Shown here in pieces: positions 52,538 to 63,523 of a stretch of DNA of 64,000 nucleotides. The notes beneath the pieces are model-generated. The model had not been told where the DNA came from, searched no databases, and worked only from the letters and a program-made list of their open reading frames with translations. Both the position numbers and the translations under genes were made by a program. Position 1 is the stretch's first letter, and each line of letters starts with the position of its first letter. This stretch comes from Spirosoma oryzae (GTDB lineage: Bacteria > Bacteroidota > Bacteroidia > Cytophagales > Spirosomataceae), in contig NZ_PVTE01000008.1 in assembly GCF_003002825.1 (NCBI RefSeq), positions 62,001 to 126,000 on the forward strand. The letters run 5' to 3'.

Positions 52538-53437
52538 TTAGTGCGTCACGAGTTCGAGCAAACCGTCGCGCTGTAGCACGGCGCGCTGACGCTCGATGAG
52601 GTCGTCGGAAGCTTTCATCAGGGGCAGACGAACCTCGTTTGAAATCAGGCCCAGTGTCTGCATCAGGCTTTTCACACCGACGGGATTGCCTTCTTCGTAC
52701 AGTAGCGGATCGATACGCAGGAACTGGTACAGTTCTTTTTGCGCGACGGCGAAGTCGCCGTTCAGGGCGGCATCGATCAAACCCGAGAACTTTGCCGGGA
52801 AGGCATTGGCGATTACCGACATAACGCCTACCCCGCCGATGCTGATGATGGGCACCGCCTGCACGTCGTCGCCGGAGATCAGCAGAAAATCGTCGGGCTT
52901 GTCGCGGGCAATTTCCATGCATTGCTCGATCACGCAGGACGCTTCCTTCACCCCGATGATATTCGGGTGCTGCGCCAGTTCGCAGATCGTTTCAGCCGTC
53001 ATGTTGATACCCGTGCGGAACGGAATGTTGTACAGAATAACCGGTACCGGGCAGGCATCGGCGATGCGCGTGAAATGCTCGATCACCCCCCGTTTGCCCG
53101 GCTTGTTGTAGTACGGACAAACCGACAGGATGGCATCGACCCCATCGAAGTCGATGTCTTTCATCCCGGCTACGACCTCACTGGTGACGTTGCCACCGAC
53201 GCCGTAGACGATGGGCAGGTTTTTCGGGTTGTTTTCCTTCAGGTATTGCAGCAGCTGTTTCTTTTCGGCCTTTGTCACCGTGGGCGATTCGCCGGTGGTT
53301 CCCTGAAGAACGATGTATCGAACGCCCCCCTCCGAGACGTGACGAATGACGCGCCCGAAGCCATCAAAATCGATAGCATGGTCGGCGGTAAACGGCGTTA
53401 CGATGGCGACGCCGACGCCGTGAAAACGAGTATTCAT
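52538..53437 (-). CDS. dapA: 4-hydroxy-tetrahydrodipicolinate synthase
   Basis: 299 residues, standard length. It condenses pyruvate with L-aspartate semialdehyde in lysine and diaminopimelate synthesis. Catalytic residues are in place: Thr47-Thr48 in GTTGES, Tyr110 in PYYNKP, Tyr136 and Arg141 in LYNIPFRTG, and the Schiff-base Lys164 in IGVKEAS. The GGVGVMSVIAN segment near residue 205 is also typical. It lies 102 bp downstream of ligA on the same strand, possibly co-transcribed, though the functions are unrelated. Cytoplasmic. Confidence 0.97.
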   Translation of the reverse strand: MNTRFHGVGVAIVTPFTADHAIDFDGFGRVIRHVSEGGVRYIVLQGTTGESPTVTKAEKKQLLQYLKENNPKNLPIVYGVGGNVTSEVVAGMKDIDFDGVDAILSVCPYYNKPGKRGVIEHFTRIADACPVPVILYNIPFRTGINMTAETICELAQHPNIIGVKEASCVIEQCMEIARDKPDDFLLISGDDVQAVPIISIGGVGVMSVIANAFPAKFSGLIDAALNGDFAVAQKELYQFLRIDPLLYEEGNPVGVKSLMQTLGLISNEVRLPLMKASDDLIERQRAVLQRDGLLELVTH

Positions 53438-53539
53438 GTTGCTGCAAACCGAAATGTTAGGACAAAGTTACGCGAATTGATCGGGAAAGCGTTACGGCAG
53501 CCGGTGAAGCCATCGGTGTTTTCGCCGACCGGCTTTTCA

Positions 53540-55675
<2,136 letters not shown>

Positions 55676-55828
55676 TCATTATTGCGTTGGTTTCGGTGGT
55701 GGAGCAAAAAAATTAGCTAGTTTTACCGGATAAAAAATTTCGGTCCGATCAGTGACAACCAGACCCGTCTTCTTTTCTGAGCGAGTTCAGGGTGACTCAT
55801 TCTCCAGATCGATTGGTTTCAACGAGCT

Positions 55829-56500
55829 ATGCCGCTTCCTGCAATTGCCCCTTCCCTCCTCGCTGCCGATTTCGCCCATCTCGACCGGGAACTGGAGATG
55901 ATTAACCGCAGCGAAGCCGATTACCTGCATTTCGACGTGATGGATGGGGAGTTCGTACCCAACATTTCGTTTGGCTTCCCACTTCTCGACGTGGCGCACA
56001 AGCTTTGTAAAAAGCCGCTGGACGTTCACCTGATGATTACCCAGCCCGACCGGTACCTCGATGCGTTCGCAAAGGGAGGAGCGGCCATCATTCACGTTCA
56101 TTACGAAGCCTGTCAACACCTGCACCGCACGCTGACGCACATCCGCGAACTGGGCTGTCAGGCGGGCGTCGCCCTCAATCCGCATACGCCGATCATCGGG
56201 CTGGAGAACGTGCTGGAACAGCTTGACGTCGTGCTGATTATGTCCGTCAACCCCGGTTTCGGCGGACAGTCGTTCATTCCGCATACGCTGACCAAAATCG
56301 CCCAGTTGAAACAGATGCTGCGGGCCAACGGCTCGTCGGCCCGGATCGAAGTCGACGGGGGTGTGGCGCTCGATAATGCAGCCGCCCTGCTGCGGGCCGG
56401 GGCCGATACGCTGGTAGCGGGCAGTTCGGTGTTTAAGGCGGACAACCCCGAAGCCGCCATTCGGGATCTGAAACACGTCGATCAGACGTGGCTCGCCTGA
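55829..56500 (+). CDS. rpe: Ribulose-phosphate 3-epimerase
   Basis: 223 residues, TIM barrel of standard length. It interconverts ribulose 5-phosphate and xylulose 5-phosphate in the pentose phosphate pathway. Metal and catalytic positions are clear: APSLLAADF, LHFDVMDGEFVPN (His and Asp), HLMI, GVALNPHTP, MSVNPGFGGQSFIP, IEVDGGV (Asp) and GADTLVAGSSVF. It is divergent from ligA with a 225-bp spacer, and starts 34 bp upstream of the GH13 gene, so the two are probably one transcription unit. Confidence 0.96.
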   Translation: MPLPAIAPSLLAADFAHLDRELEMINRSEADYLHFDVMDGEFVPNISFGFPLLDVAHKLCKKPLDVHLMITQPDRYLDAFAKGGAAIIHVHYEACQHLHRTLTHIRELGCQAGVALNPHTPIIGLENVLEQLDVVLIMSVNPGFGGQSFIPHTLTKIAQLKQMLRANGSSARIEVDGGVALDNAAALLRAGADTLVAGSSVFKADNPEAAIRDLKHVDQTWLA

Positions 56501-56534
56501 CCTTCTCTTCTTAATTTGTACGCCAATCTCTGGT

Positions 56535-57947
56535 ATGATTCGAACATATCTACTTACCGCTCTTACGGCCTGTCTTTTGCTGACGGGGTGCGGAGAGAAA
56601 CAGTCAACTGACCAAACAAAGGCTGTTAACGAAACCGCTGATACCACAGCAGTACCTGCCCCCCCCGCGCCGGAATGGGCCAAGAACGCAACGATTTACG
56701 AGATCAATACCCGGCAGTTTTCGGCAGAGGGAACGTTCAAAGCGGTCGAAAAACAACTGCCCCGTCTGAAAGAGATGGGCGTGGATATTCTGTGGCTGAT
56801 GCCGATTTATCCCATCAGCCAGACGAACAAGAAAGGAACGCTCGGCAGTCCCTACGCCGTCGCCGACTATAAAGCGATCAATCCCGATTACGGCACGGCC
56901 GCCGATCTGAAAGCCCTCGTCAACCGAGCCCACGCGCTGGGCATGCACGTCATTCTCGACTGGGTGGCCAACCATACGGGCCGTGACCATGTCTGGACAC
57001 GGGAACACCCCGACTGGTATACACTCGTCAACGGGCGGATGATCGCGCCCATTGATCCAAAGACGGGGAAACCCACCGACTGGACCGACGTGATCGATCT
57101 GAACTACGACAATCCGGCCCTGCGCACCGGTATGATCGACGCCATGCAGTACTGGGTGCGCGAGTTCGACGTCGACGGCTATCGCTGCGACGTAGCCGGC
57201 TTTGTTCCCGTCGACTTCTGGGCGCAGCTACGGCCCAAACTCGACTCGATCAAAACGGTCTTTATGCTGTCGGAATGGGAAGACGAACCCGAACAGTTCA
57301 AAGCCTGCTTCAACATGAACTACGGCTGGAGCATGCATACCGTGATGAAAGCCATTGCTAAGGGAGCCCGCAAAGCCCCCAGTATCGACTCACTGCGGGA
57401 AGCCAATCAGAAGCGATTCCCGGCCTGGTACTATCAGATGCTCTTCACGCAAAACCATGACGAAAACAGTTGGAACGGTACGCTGAACGAGTCGTTCGGT
57501 CCGGCCGCCGACGCCATGATCGTACTGAGTAGCACGCTGGAAGGCATGCCGCTGGTGTACAACGGCATGGAATCGAAACTGGATAAGCGACTGGCCTTTT
57601 TCGAAAAAGACAGCATCAGCTGGGGTACCTACGAGAAGGCCCCGTTTTTCAAAGCACTATTGACGCTGAAGCACCGCAATCGGGCGCTCTGGAATGGCCT
57701 GGCCGGTGGTAAGGCCCAGAAAATCACGACCGACCACGATGCTGCGATCTACGCCTTTCACCGGCAGCGCGACAACGACCGGGTAACCGTGGTGCTCAAC
57801 CTGAGCGATAAGCCGCAAACGTTCCGGCTGCTGGGTGAGGGCTACGAAGGCATGTACACCGACGTCTTCGATCATCAGTCGCTCGAACTTCGTCCGTACA
57901 GTTCTATGACACTACAGCCTTGGGGTTATCGGGTTCTGACCAATTAA
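56535..57947 (+). CDS. GH13 alpha-amylase-family lipoprotein
   Basis: 470 residues. N-terminal lipoprotein signal (MIRTYLLTALTACLLLTGC, lipobox LTGC), then a linker rich in T, A and P, and the GH13 barrel starting NATIYEINTRQFSAEGTF. The four conserved regions are DWVANHTG, GYRCDVAGFVP (nucleophile Asp), LSEWEDEP (acid/base Glu) and QNHDENSW (transition-state Asp); a C-terminal beta domain follows (VTVVLNLSDKPQTF). It cleaves alpha-glucans or related oligosaccharides in the periplasm or on the surface. Follows rpe by 34 bp. Confidence 0.93.
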   Translation: MIRTYLLTALTACLLLTGCGEKQSTDQTKAVNETADTTAVPAPPAPEWAKNATIYEINTRQFSAEGTFKAVEKQLPRLKEMGVDILWLMPIYPISQTNKKGTLGSPYAVADYKAINPDYGTAADLKALVNRAHALGMHVILDWVANHTGRDHVWTREHPDWYTLVNGRMIAPIDPKTGKPTDWTDVIDLNYDNPALRTGMIDAMQYWVREFDVDGYRCDVAGFVPVDFWAQLRPKLDSIKTVFMLSEWEDEPEQFKACFNMNYGWSMHTVMKAIAKGARKAPSIDSLREANQKRFPAWYYQMLFTQNHDENSWNGTLNESFGPAADAMIVLSSTLEGMPLVYNGMESKLDKRLAFFEKDSISWGTYEKAPFFKALLTLKHRNRALWNGLAGGKAQKITTDHDAAIYAFHRQRDNDRVTVVLNLSDKPQTFRLLGEGYEGMYTDVFDHQSLELRPYSSMTLQPWGYRVLTN

Positions 57948-58074
57948 GCGAGACCGTCACTTTCTGGTGCCTGTCCGATGACAGAGTAATATCAAAATTG
58001 TATCTTAGACAATAATACCCACCCACCAACCGTAAACCGGATAGCGAAAACTGACCATTTCATTGCCTTTGCTA

Positions 58075-60159
58075 ATGCGTACTCGACGGGTTCTGCCTGC
58101 TTTTCTTCCTTTCTTTTTTGGAATGACCGCCCCCTTCGTCGGTACGTATGCGCAGTCGGCAGCCGAGACACCCGTGCAGTGGGCAAGTAGTGCGCTGGGC
58201 GCTTCATCCGAAAAACGGGGTGAGCAGTACGGTGAACAGTACAAGGCATCGCAGGCACTGGGTCGTCCGAGTAAACTGCCGCAGCTGGGCGAAAGCCCGA
58301 CGGCCTGGGCCCCCCAGCTAGCCGACAATCCGGCCGACGACTGGATTCAGGTTGGCTTTTCAACCCCTACGCCAGCCCGACAGGTCGTAGTCGCCGAGAA
58401 CGTCAATCCGGGTGCCGTCGTGCGGGTTGTCGTTACCGACGAAGCGGGTACGGACCATACGGTGTATACCAATCCGAAGCCCCAGCCCCGCCCCGATCCG
58501 CTACTGTATGTTGCCCTGCCCGACGCAGGACTCACGGTTGCCAAAGTCAAGGTCTTTATCAACAGCGGAGCCATCCGGGGCATCAATCAAATCGACGCCA
58601 TCGGTCTGACAGCTGATACAAATCCAATTACGGTCGGTGTACGGCTGGCGAAAGACACGCCCAAGGATATTGTCAAAGAGAATTTGGGCAAGGGTGTTAA
58701 CTCAGCCGGGCAGGAAGTGGCCCCTGTTATCTCACCCGATGGCCGGACCCTCTATTTCACCCGCAATTTCAACAAGGCCAATATCGGCTCGCCCGATCAC
58801 CAGGATGTCTGGTATTCAACGCTATCGTCGGGCAGCAACGGCACCCCGGCGGGCTGGAGCGACGCGATCAACATGGGCCCGCCGATCAACAACGCCAGCG
58901 ACAACGCCATTAGCGGTATTTCGGCCGATGGCAAAACGGTTTATCTGCTGAACATCTACCAACCCAACGGCGGCACGACCTACGGCATCTCCAAATCCAT
59001 CCGGACCAAAGCGGGCTGGTCGTTTCCGGCGGGGCTGACGATCAAGAACAATTACAACCTGCCCGAAAAGGAAAGTGACAATTCGGTCGAAACCGAACTC
59101 GCCGTTGCGCCCGATGAGCGTACGCTGATTCTGTCGGTACGCCGGCGCGACACGCGTGGCGACCGGGATCTGTACGCCACGCACCTGCTGCCCGACAAGA
59201 CCTGGAGCGAGCCGGTACACATGGGCAACACGATCAACACGGCCGATGTCGAGAGCGCACCTTTCCTGGCATCGGACAACCGAACGCTTTATTTCACGTC
59301 GCGGGGTCATGCCGGCTACGGAAACGGCGACATCTACGTATCCCGGCGGATCGGTGATTCCTGGACGGAGTGGAGCGAACCCGAAAACCTGGGGCCGGGC
59401 ATCAACACACCCGAGTGGGATGGCTATTTCACCATTCCGGCAGCGGGTGATTTTGCCTACCTCAGCTCCCGCTCGAACTCGCTGGGTGAAGACGACATTT
59501 TTCGGCTGAAACTGTTTCCGGCCATCAAGCCCAACCCGGTGGCAATCATTTCGGGACAAGTCCTCGACGCCAAAACCAAAAAGCCGCTGGCAGCCCAGGT
59601 CGTCGCCGAGCTGTTTGGTCAGCGAAAAGACATTACCAAGGTCGATTATGACCCTGAGACGGGCGCATTCAAACTGATTTTGCCCACCCAGAGTCAGTAC
59701 ACGCTCAAGGCAAGCAAAGAAGGGTACTTCGCCCCGACCGACGTCATCGACCTGAGCAAAGACAAGCGTTTCCGCGACATCAAGCGCAACCTGTATCTGC
59801 TCAAGATCGAGCCGGGGCAGGTCATCACGATGCGGGAGATCCTGTTCGATCAGGGGCATTACGAACTGATGACCGGGGCCGACGCCGAACTGGACCGGGT
59901 TGTCGAGATGCTGAATACGCACCCGACGATGGAAATTATGGTTGAAGGGCACTCCGATAATCAGGGCGAGTGGGACTCCAATATGAAGCTCTCCGCCGAC
60001 CGAGTGCAGACCGTCCGAAACTACCTGATCGAGAAAGGTATACCCGATTCCCGTATTCAAACCAAGGCCTGGGGACCAAGCCGTCCGGTGGCCAGTAACG
60101 AAACCGAAGAGAAACGTAAACTGAACCGGCGGGTAGAATTCACGATCCTGAAAATGTAG
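58075..60159 (+). CDS. OmpA-family protein with discoidin-like, PD40 and CarboxypepD_reg domains
   Basis: The first frame codon at 58063 is TTG; the ATG at 58075 starts the signal sequence (MRTRRVLPAFLPFFFGMTAP) and gives 694 residues. Domains: F5/8 type C-like sandwich (about 50-180, DDWIQVGFSTPTPARQVVVAEN), PD40/WD40-like propeller repeats (about 215-480; ISPDGRTLYFTRNF, LASDNRTLYFTSRGH), a CarboxypepD_reg-like module (about 490-565) and a C-terminal OmpA peptidoglycan-binding domain (about 580-694; GHSDNQG, LSADRVQTVRNYL, NRRVEF). It anchors to peptidoglycan and displays a propeller. This layout is common in Bacteroidota, often beside PorP/SprF-like proteins, none of which is here. Confidence 0.92.
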   Translation: MRTRRVLPAFLPFFFGMTAPFVGTYAQSAAETPVQWASSALGASSEKRGEQYGEQYKASQALGRPSKLPQLGESPTAWAPQLADNPADDWIQVGFSTPTPARQVVVAENVNPGAVVRVVVTDEAGTDHTVYTNPKPQPRPDPLLYVALPDAGLTVAKVKVFINSGAIRGINQIDAIGLTADTNPITVGVRLAKDTPKDIVKENLGKGVNSAGQEVAPVISPDGRTLYFTRNFNKANIGSPDHQDVWYSTLSSGSNGTPAGWSDAINMGPPINNASDNAISGISADGKTVYLLNIYQPNGGTTYGISKSIRTKAGWSFPAGLTIKNNYNLPEKESDNSVETELAVAPDERTLILSVRRRDTRGDRDLYATHLLPDKTWSEPVHMGNTINTADVESAPFLASDNRTLYFTSRGHAGYGNGDIYVSRRIGDSWTEWSEPENLGPGINTPEWDGYFTIPAAGDFAYLSSRSNSLGEDDIFRLKLFPAIKPNPVAIISGQVLDAKTKKPLAAQVVAELFGQRKDITKVDYDPETGAFKLILPTQSQYTLKASKEGYFAPTDVIDLSKDKRFRDIKRNLYLLKIEPGQVITMREILFDQGHYELMTGADAELDRVVEMLNTHPTMEIMVEGHSDNQGEWDSNMKLSADRVQTVRNYLIEKGIPDSRIQTKAWGPSRPVASNETEEKRKLNRRVEFTILKM

Positions 60160-60461
60160 CTACGTTGAAATTGCCGTAGTTTTGACCGCATGCTACTCGC
60201 TTTTAGTACCCGCCGGACTACACGATGTGGTTTTAAACGTAACCCAGTGCTGGCGAGTAGGCGTCCAGGTTTTTATTAACGAGTTCACGCTATGCGTAAT
60301 GATTTTACAACCGCTGTCGGGCAAATCGGGCAGAGGAATAACAATGTCGTGTTTCTACTTGCCAACCTAAGCTATAATCAGCAATACCATCCGCAACCAA
60401 CAGGGCAAGCCCAGGTTAGCCTTGTTCGGCAACTACAGTCACGTATGAATTGAGTCGGGAA
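60160..60461. other. Intergenic stretch, weak terminator at the left end
   Basis: Just after the OmpA-family stop, CTACG (60160-60164) and CGTAG (60175-60179) form a short stem followed by TTTT, a weak terminator; the overlapping TAGTTTTG (60177-60184) also fits a -7 box. A 62-codon frame at 60182-60370 has no signal or domain and I do not call it. Nothing else is recognisable in the 300 bp. Confidence 0.35.
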
Positions 60462-62198
60462 ATGAGTAAACAGCTACCAACTCAATACGCCCGGCTACTA
60501 GCCGGGCTTTTGCTGGCCTTACCGCTCGCTGGTTTTGTGCTACTCTGGCAGCGCTATGCCGTTAATGTCCCGAAATGGGATGACCATGCGCTTCGGCATT
60601 TTCTGCTCCTGGCAGATCAGGCCCCTACCCTGTCCAATAAGCTGTATCAGTTTGTCAAGCAGCATAACGAACACCGGATCGCCTACGACCGGATCATAGC
60701 CTGGCTCGACTATCAGCTAACGGGCAAACTCAATTTCCGACACCTGATGGTCGTGGGCAACCTGAGTCTGCTGGGGCTGCTGCTGGTATTCGTCAGCGTG
60801 TTGCGCCGGGCAGGCCGACCGCTGTTGTACGCCGTTCCCGTCGCGTGCTTGCTGTTCAACCTGTCGCAGTGGGAAAACATGTACTGGGGCATGGCCGCGC
60901 TGCAAAATTTCTCGATCATGCTGTGGGTGGTCGGTGCCGTGTATTACCTGTCGTACACCAATCGATTGACTACTGCTATCGGGCTGGCTGTACTGGCTAC
61001 GCTGACGAGTGGCAATGGGTTGCTGGTATGGCCCATCGGGGCGTTGATTCTCTTTTTGCGGCTGGCGCAGCCGCACAGCACCCGACGGCCGCTGGTAACC
61101 TGGCTACTGATCAGCGGGGGTGCTATCGGACTCTATTTTATCGGGTTTACCAAACCGGGCGATATTGCCTACGTGCAGGCAAGCATCGGCACATTACTCG
61201 GTGGCTGGTTTGCGTTCATGGGTGCCACAGCACAGATTGTTCCCGTCACGTCGTCCCTACGGCTGTGCACGCTACTGGGCGGTCTCATGGTGCTGGGCGC
61301 GCTGGTTGTAATCGGCTGGTCCGGCCTGACACATCGGCAGGCGATTGGTCGCAGTTTTCAATGGTTGGTTGTTCACCCGAAAAAGCGGGCCATAGCCTCG
61401 GGAGCTGTACTGCCACCAGCGACGCTCTTCTTCTGGGGCACGGCGTTGTTTCTGCTCATTACCGGACTCGTTGTCGCACGGGCGCGCGTAGGCTTTGGCG
61501 CTGACCTGCTGATTACCAGCCGGTACAAGCCTTACTCGCTAACCCTGCTGGCCCTGCTATACACCTATGCCGTCGTCTGGCTTGGTGGGCAGCTCGGGCA
61601 ATGGACCATGCGGCTGGGCATTCTGGCGGGCCTGCTTGTCGGCGGGTTGTCGTATCTATCGTTTCTGGACGAAACCATCTGGTGGCGGCACTGGCTGCTG
61701 ACCAACCAATTCAACTGGCGCTATTCGACAAATCGACCCGTTGAACAGGTTGATTCGGTTACCCGACAGTACCTGGAACCGGCACCGGCTTTTTACACCG
61801 ACGCTTTATCCGTACTTTTCGGGCCGGTTCAGGGATCGGTTGTACCCGTGCAGGTCGATTCGTCGGCAGCGGGCTATCGGATTACCAACGAATCGCTGCT
61901 GGCCGATCCGACGCGTAGCCCTGATGCGGGCGCTTACGTGGTTGCCCGGTCGGCGAAACGGACGTACCTGTTTCCGGTGTGGCAAACGGTTGTATCGCCG
62001 GTATCGGCACGGTTCATGCCGGGCAGATTGTTTAAGCCCGGTTTCCATGCCGATTTTACCCGGTACGAACTGGCGAAAGACACCTACGCCCTGCACGTGC
62101 TAATCGTAGACCCCGGCCAACCGTACCGGCTTTACCCAACGAACAAAACGCTTACGTCGGCAGGCCCACCACCCGACACGACGAGTAAAAACTGGTAA
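60462..62198 (+). CDS. Polytopic membrane protein of unknown function
   Basis: 578 residues from the ATG at 60462 (an upstream TTG would add MSRE). About ten to twelve hydrophobic helices lie between residues 12 and 410 (for example LLAGLLLALPLAGFVLLW, LSLLGLLLVFVSVL, NFSIMLWVVGAVYYLSY, LLVWPIGALILFLRLA), followed by a C-terminal soluble, probably periplasmic domain of about 160 residues. The extracytoplasmic loop after the first helix contains KWDDHALRHF. The plan resembles GT-C glycosyltransferase-like proteins, but no DxD-type motif is certain. Its stop codon overlaps the acyltransferase start by 1 bp (TAATG), so the two are translationally coupled and may act on the same cell-surface glycan. 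Confidence 0.75.
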   Translation: MSKQLPTQYARLLAGLLLALPLAGFVLLWQRYAVNVPKWDDHALRHFLLLADQAPTLSNKLYQFVKQHNEHRIAYDRIIAWLDYQLTGKLNFRHLMVVGNLSLLGLLLVFVSVLRRAGRPLLYAVPVACLLFNLSQWENMYWGMAALQNFSIMLWVVGAVYYLSYTNRLTTAIGLAVLATLTSGNGLLVWPIGALILFLRLAQPHSTRRPLVTWLLISGGAIGLYFIGFTKPGDIAYVQASIGTLLGGWFAFMGATAQIVPVTSSLRLCTLLGGLMVLGALVVIGWSGLTHRQAIGRSFQWLVVHPKKRAIASGAVLPPATLFFWGTALFLLITGLVVARARVGFGADLLITSRYKPYSLTLLALLYTYAVVWLGGQLGQWTMRLGILAGLLVGGLSYLSFLDETIWWRHWLLTNQFNWRYSTNRPVEQVDSVTRQYLEPAPAFYTDALSVLFGPVQGSVVPVQVDSSAAGYRITNESLLADPTRSPDAGAYVVARSAKRTYLFPVWQTVVSPVSARFMPGRLFKPGFHADFTRYELAKDTYALHVLIVDPGQPYRLYPTNKTLTSAGPPPDTTSKNW

Positions 62199-63349
62199 TG
62201 ATAACACAACAAATGACAGCCCGCCCCGTACTGGGCCACCTCCGTCAGCTCGACGGTATTCGGTTTCTGGCCGTAGGGCTGGTACTGTTTGACCACTGGA
62301 CAATGGAGCATATTGACCTACCAGTGGGCGCACTGGGGGCCTTAGGCGTCACCATTTTTTTTGTACTGAGCGGTTTTCTGATCACGCGCATTCTACTGTC
62401 GAGTAAAGACAAACTAAGTAAGCAGCCAAGCGGTGGTCTCGGTAAGTACTTGAAAGTCTTTTACATTCGCCGTACGATTCGTATTTTCCCAGTCTACTAC
62501 CTAACGTTATTTGTACTTTACCTAGTTAATGAGCCTCCAGTTCGCCGAACGTTTGGCTGGCTATCCTTATACGCAACCAATCTATACATAGCTTACCATG
62601 CAACTTGGATGGGCACCGTTGACCATTTATGGTCATTAGCCGTTGAGGAGCAGGTCTATCTATTCTTACCGCTACTGTTATTTTTCATACCTCGCCGGTA
62701 CATCGTACTCACGTCTCTACTGATGATAGCGGGAAGCGTGATCTTACGCTACGCACTATACCGGGCCAGGCTCCCCTGGTTTATTGGATATGTATCAACG
62801 CCAACTTGTTTAGATGCCTTCGGATTGGGTATGCTCATGGCCTATCTGTGGCTTTATAAACGAACCCAGTTCGAGGGTTTATTTCAATCCTCACTCTGGG
62901 TATGGCTAGGACTACTTGGATTCATCAGTGTGTGTTTGTTAAACTATTGGATAGCGTTGAATTCATCTAGAGGATACCATAATATTATGTCTGATGTATG
63001 GGAGCGTTTAGCAGCCTCTATATTCGGGTTCTTCCTGATCGGCCGGGCGGTGATCGGGTTCGACGGTGCGATGAAATGGGTACTGGAAAACCCGGTCAGT
63101 CAGTACATGGGCCGTATCAGTTACGGGCTGTACCTCTACCACAACTTTGTGTTCAACGTGTACCATACCCAGCCAACGCATTTTACGGTTCGGGCCTGGC
63201 GACGGATTACCGATGTGCTGCCCTTTTTGAACAGCTCGTATAGTTTTCAATTCAGTTTTTATCTGGCGTTGACGGTTGCCATCGCTACGCTGTCCTGGTA
63301 CCTGATCGAAAAACCGATCAACAACCTGAAAGACAGGTTTACAATATAA
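62198..63349 (+). CDS. Acyltransferase 3 (OafA/YrhL)-family membrane protein
   Basis: 383 residues with about ten membrane helices. Family motifs: LDGIRFLAVGLVLFDHW (catalytic His), VTIFFVLSGFLIT, RRTIRIFPVYYL and DHLWSLAVEEQVYLFLP. These proteins move O-acetyl or other acyl groups onto exopolysaccharides, O-antigens or peptidoglycan sugars. It is coupled to the preceding membrane protein by a 1-bp overlap. The central part (about 62440-63020) is visibly richer in A+T and uses different codons (TTA, ATA, CTA) from both ends of the same gene, which hints at an imported or recombined segment. Confidence 0.92.
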   Translation: MITQQMTARPVLGHLRQLDGIRFLAVGLVLFDHWTMEHIDLPVGALGALGVTIFFVLSGFLITRILLSSKDKLSKQPSGGLGKYLKVFYIRRTIRIFPVYYLTLFVLYLVNEPPVRRTFGWLSLYATNLYIAYHATWMGTVDHLWSLAVEEQVYLFLPLLLFFIPRRYIVLTSLLMIAGSVILRYALYRARLPWFIGYVSTPTCLDAFGLGMLMAYLWLYKRTQFEGLFQSSLWVWLGLLGFISVCLLNYWIALNSSRGYHNIMSDVWERLAASIFGFFLIGRAVIGFDGAMKWVLENPVSQYMGRISYGLYLYHNFVFNVYHTQPTHFTVRAWRRITDVLPFLNSSYSFQFSFYLALTVAIATLSWYLIEKPINNLKDRFTI

Positions 63350-63523
63350 CGTCGATTGATTGTACGCGCGCGGGCAGTACCGTATCTTAGATATCAGGTA
63401 ACTTGTTGACACCTGAATTCTTCTCCCTAAAACTTAATTAGTACTTTTCGATTGGCAAACTAATTGCCCGTGCAGTCTAAACACTACACTTTGTACGCAT
63501 CAGGTACAGCTCGTAAGTTCTCT

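Noticed and set aside
58822-60060. 412-codon minus-strand frame opposite the OmpA-family gene
   Set aside because: Shadow; OmpA and PD40 motifs on the plus strand are unambiguous.
60182-60370. 62-codon frame between the OmpA-family gene and the membrane protein
   Set aside because: No signal, domain or sensible initiation context.
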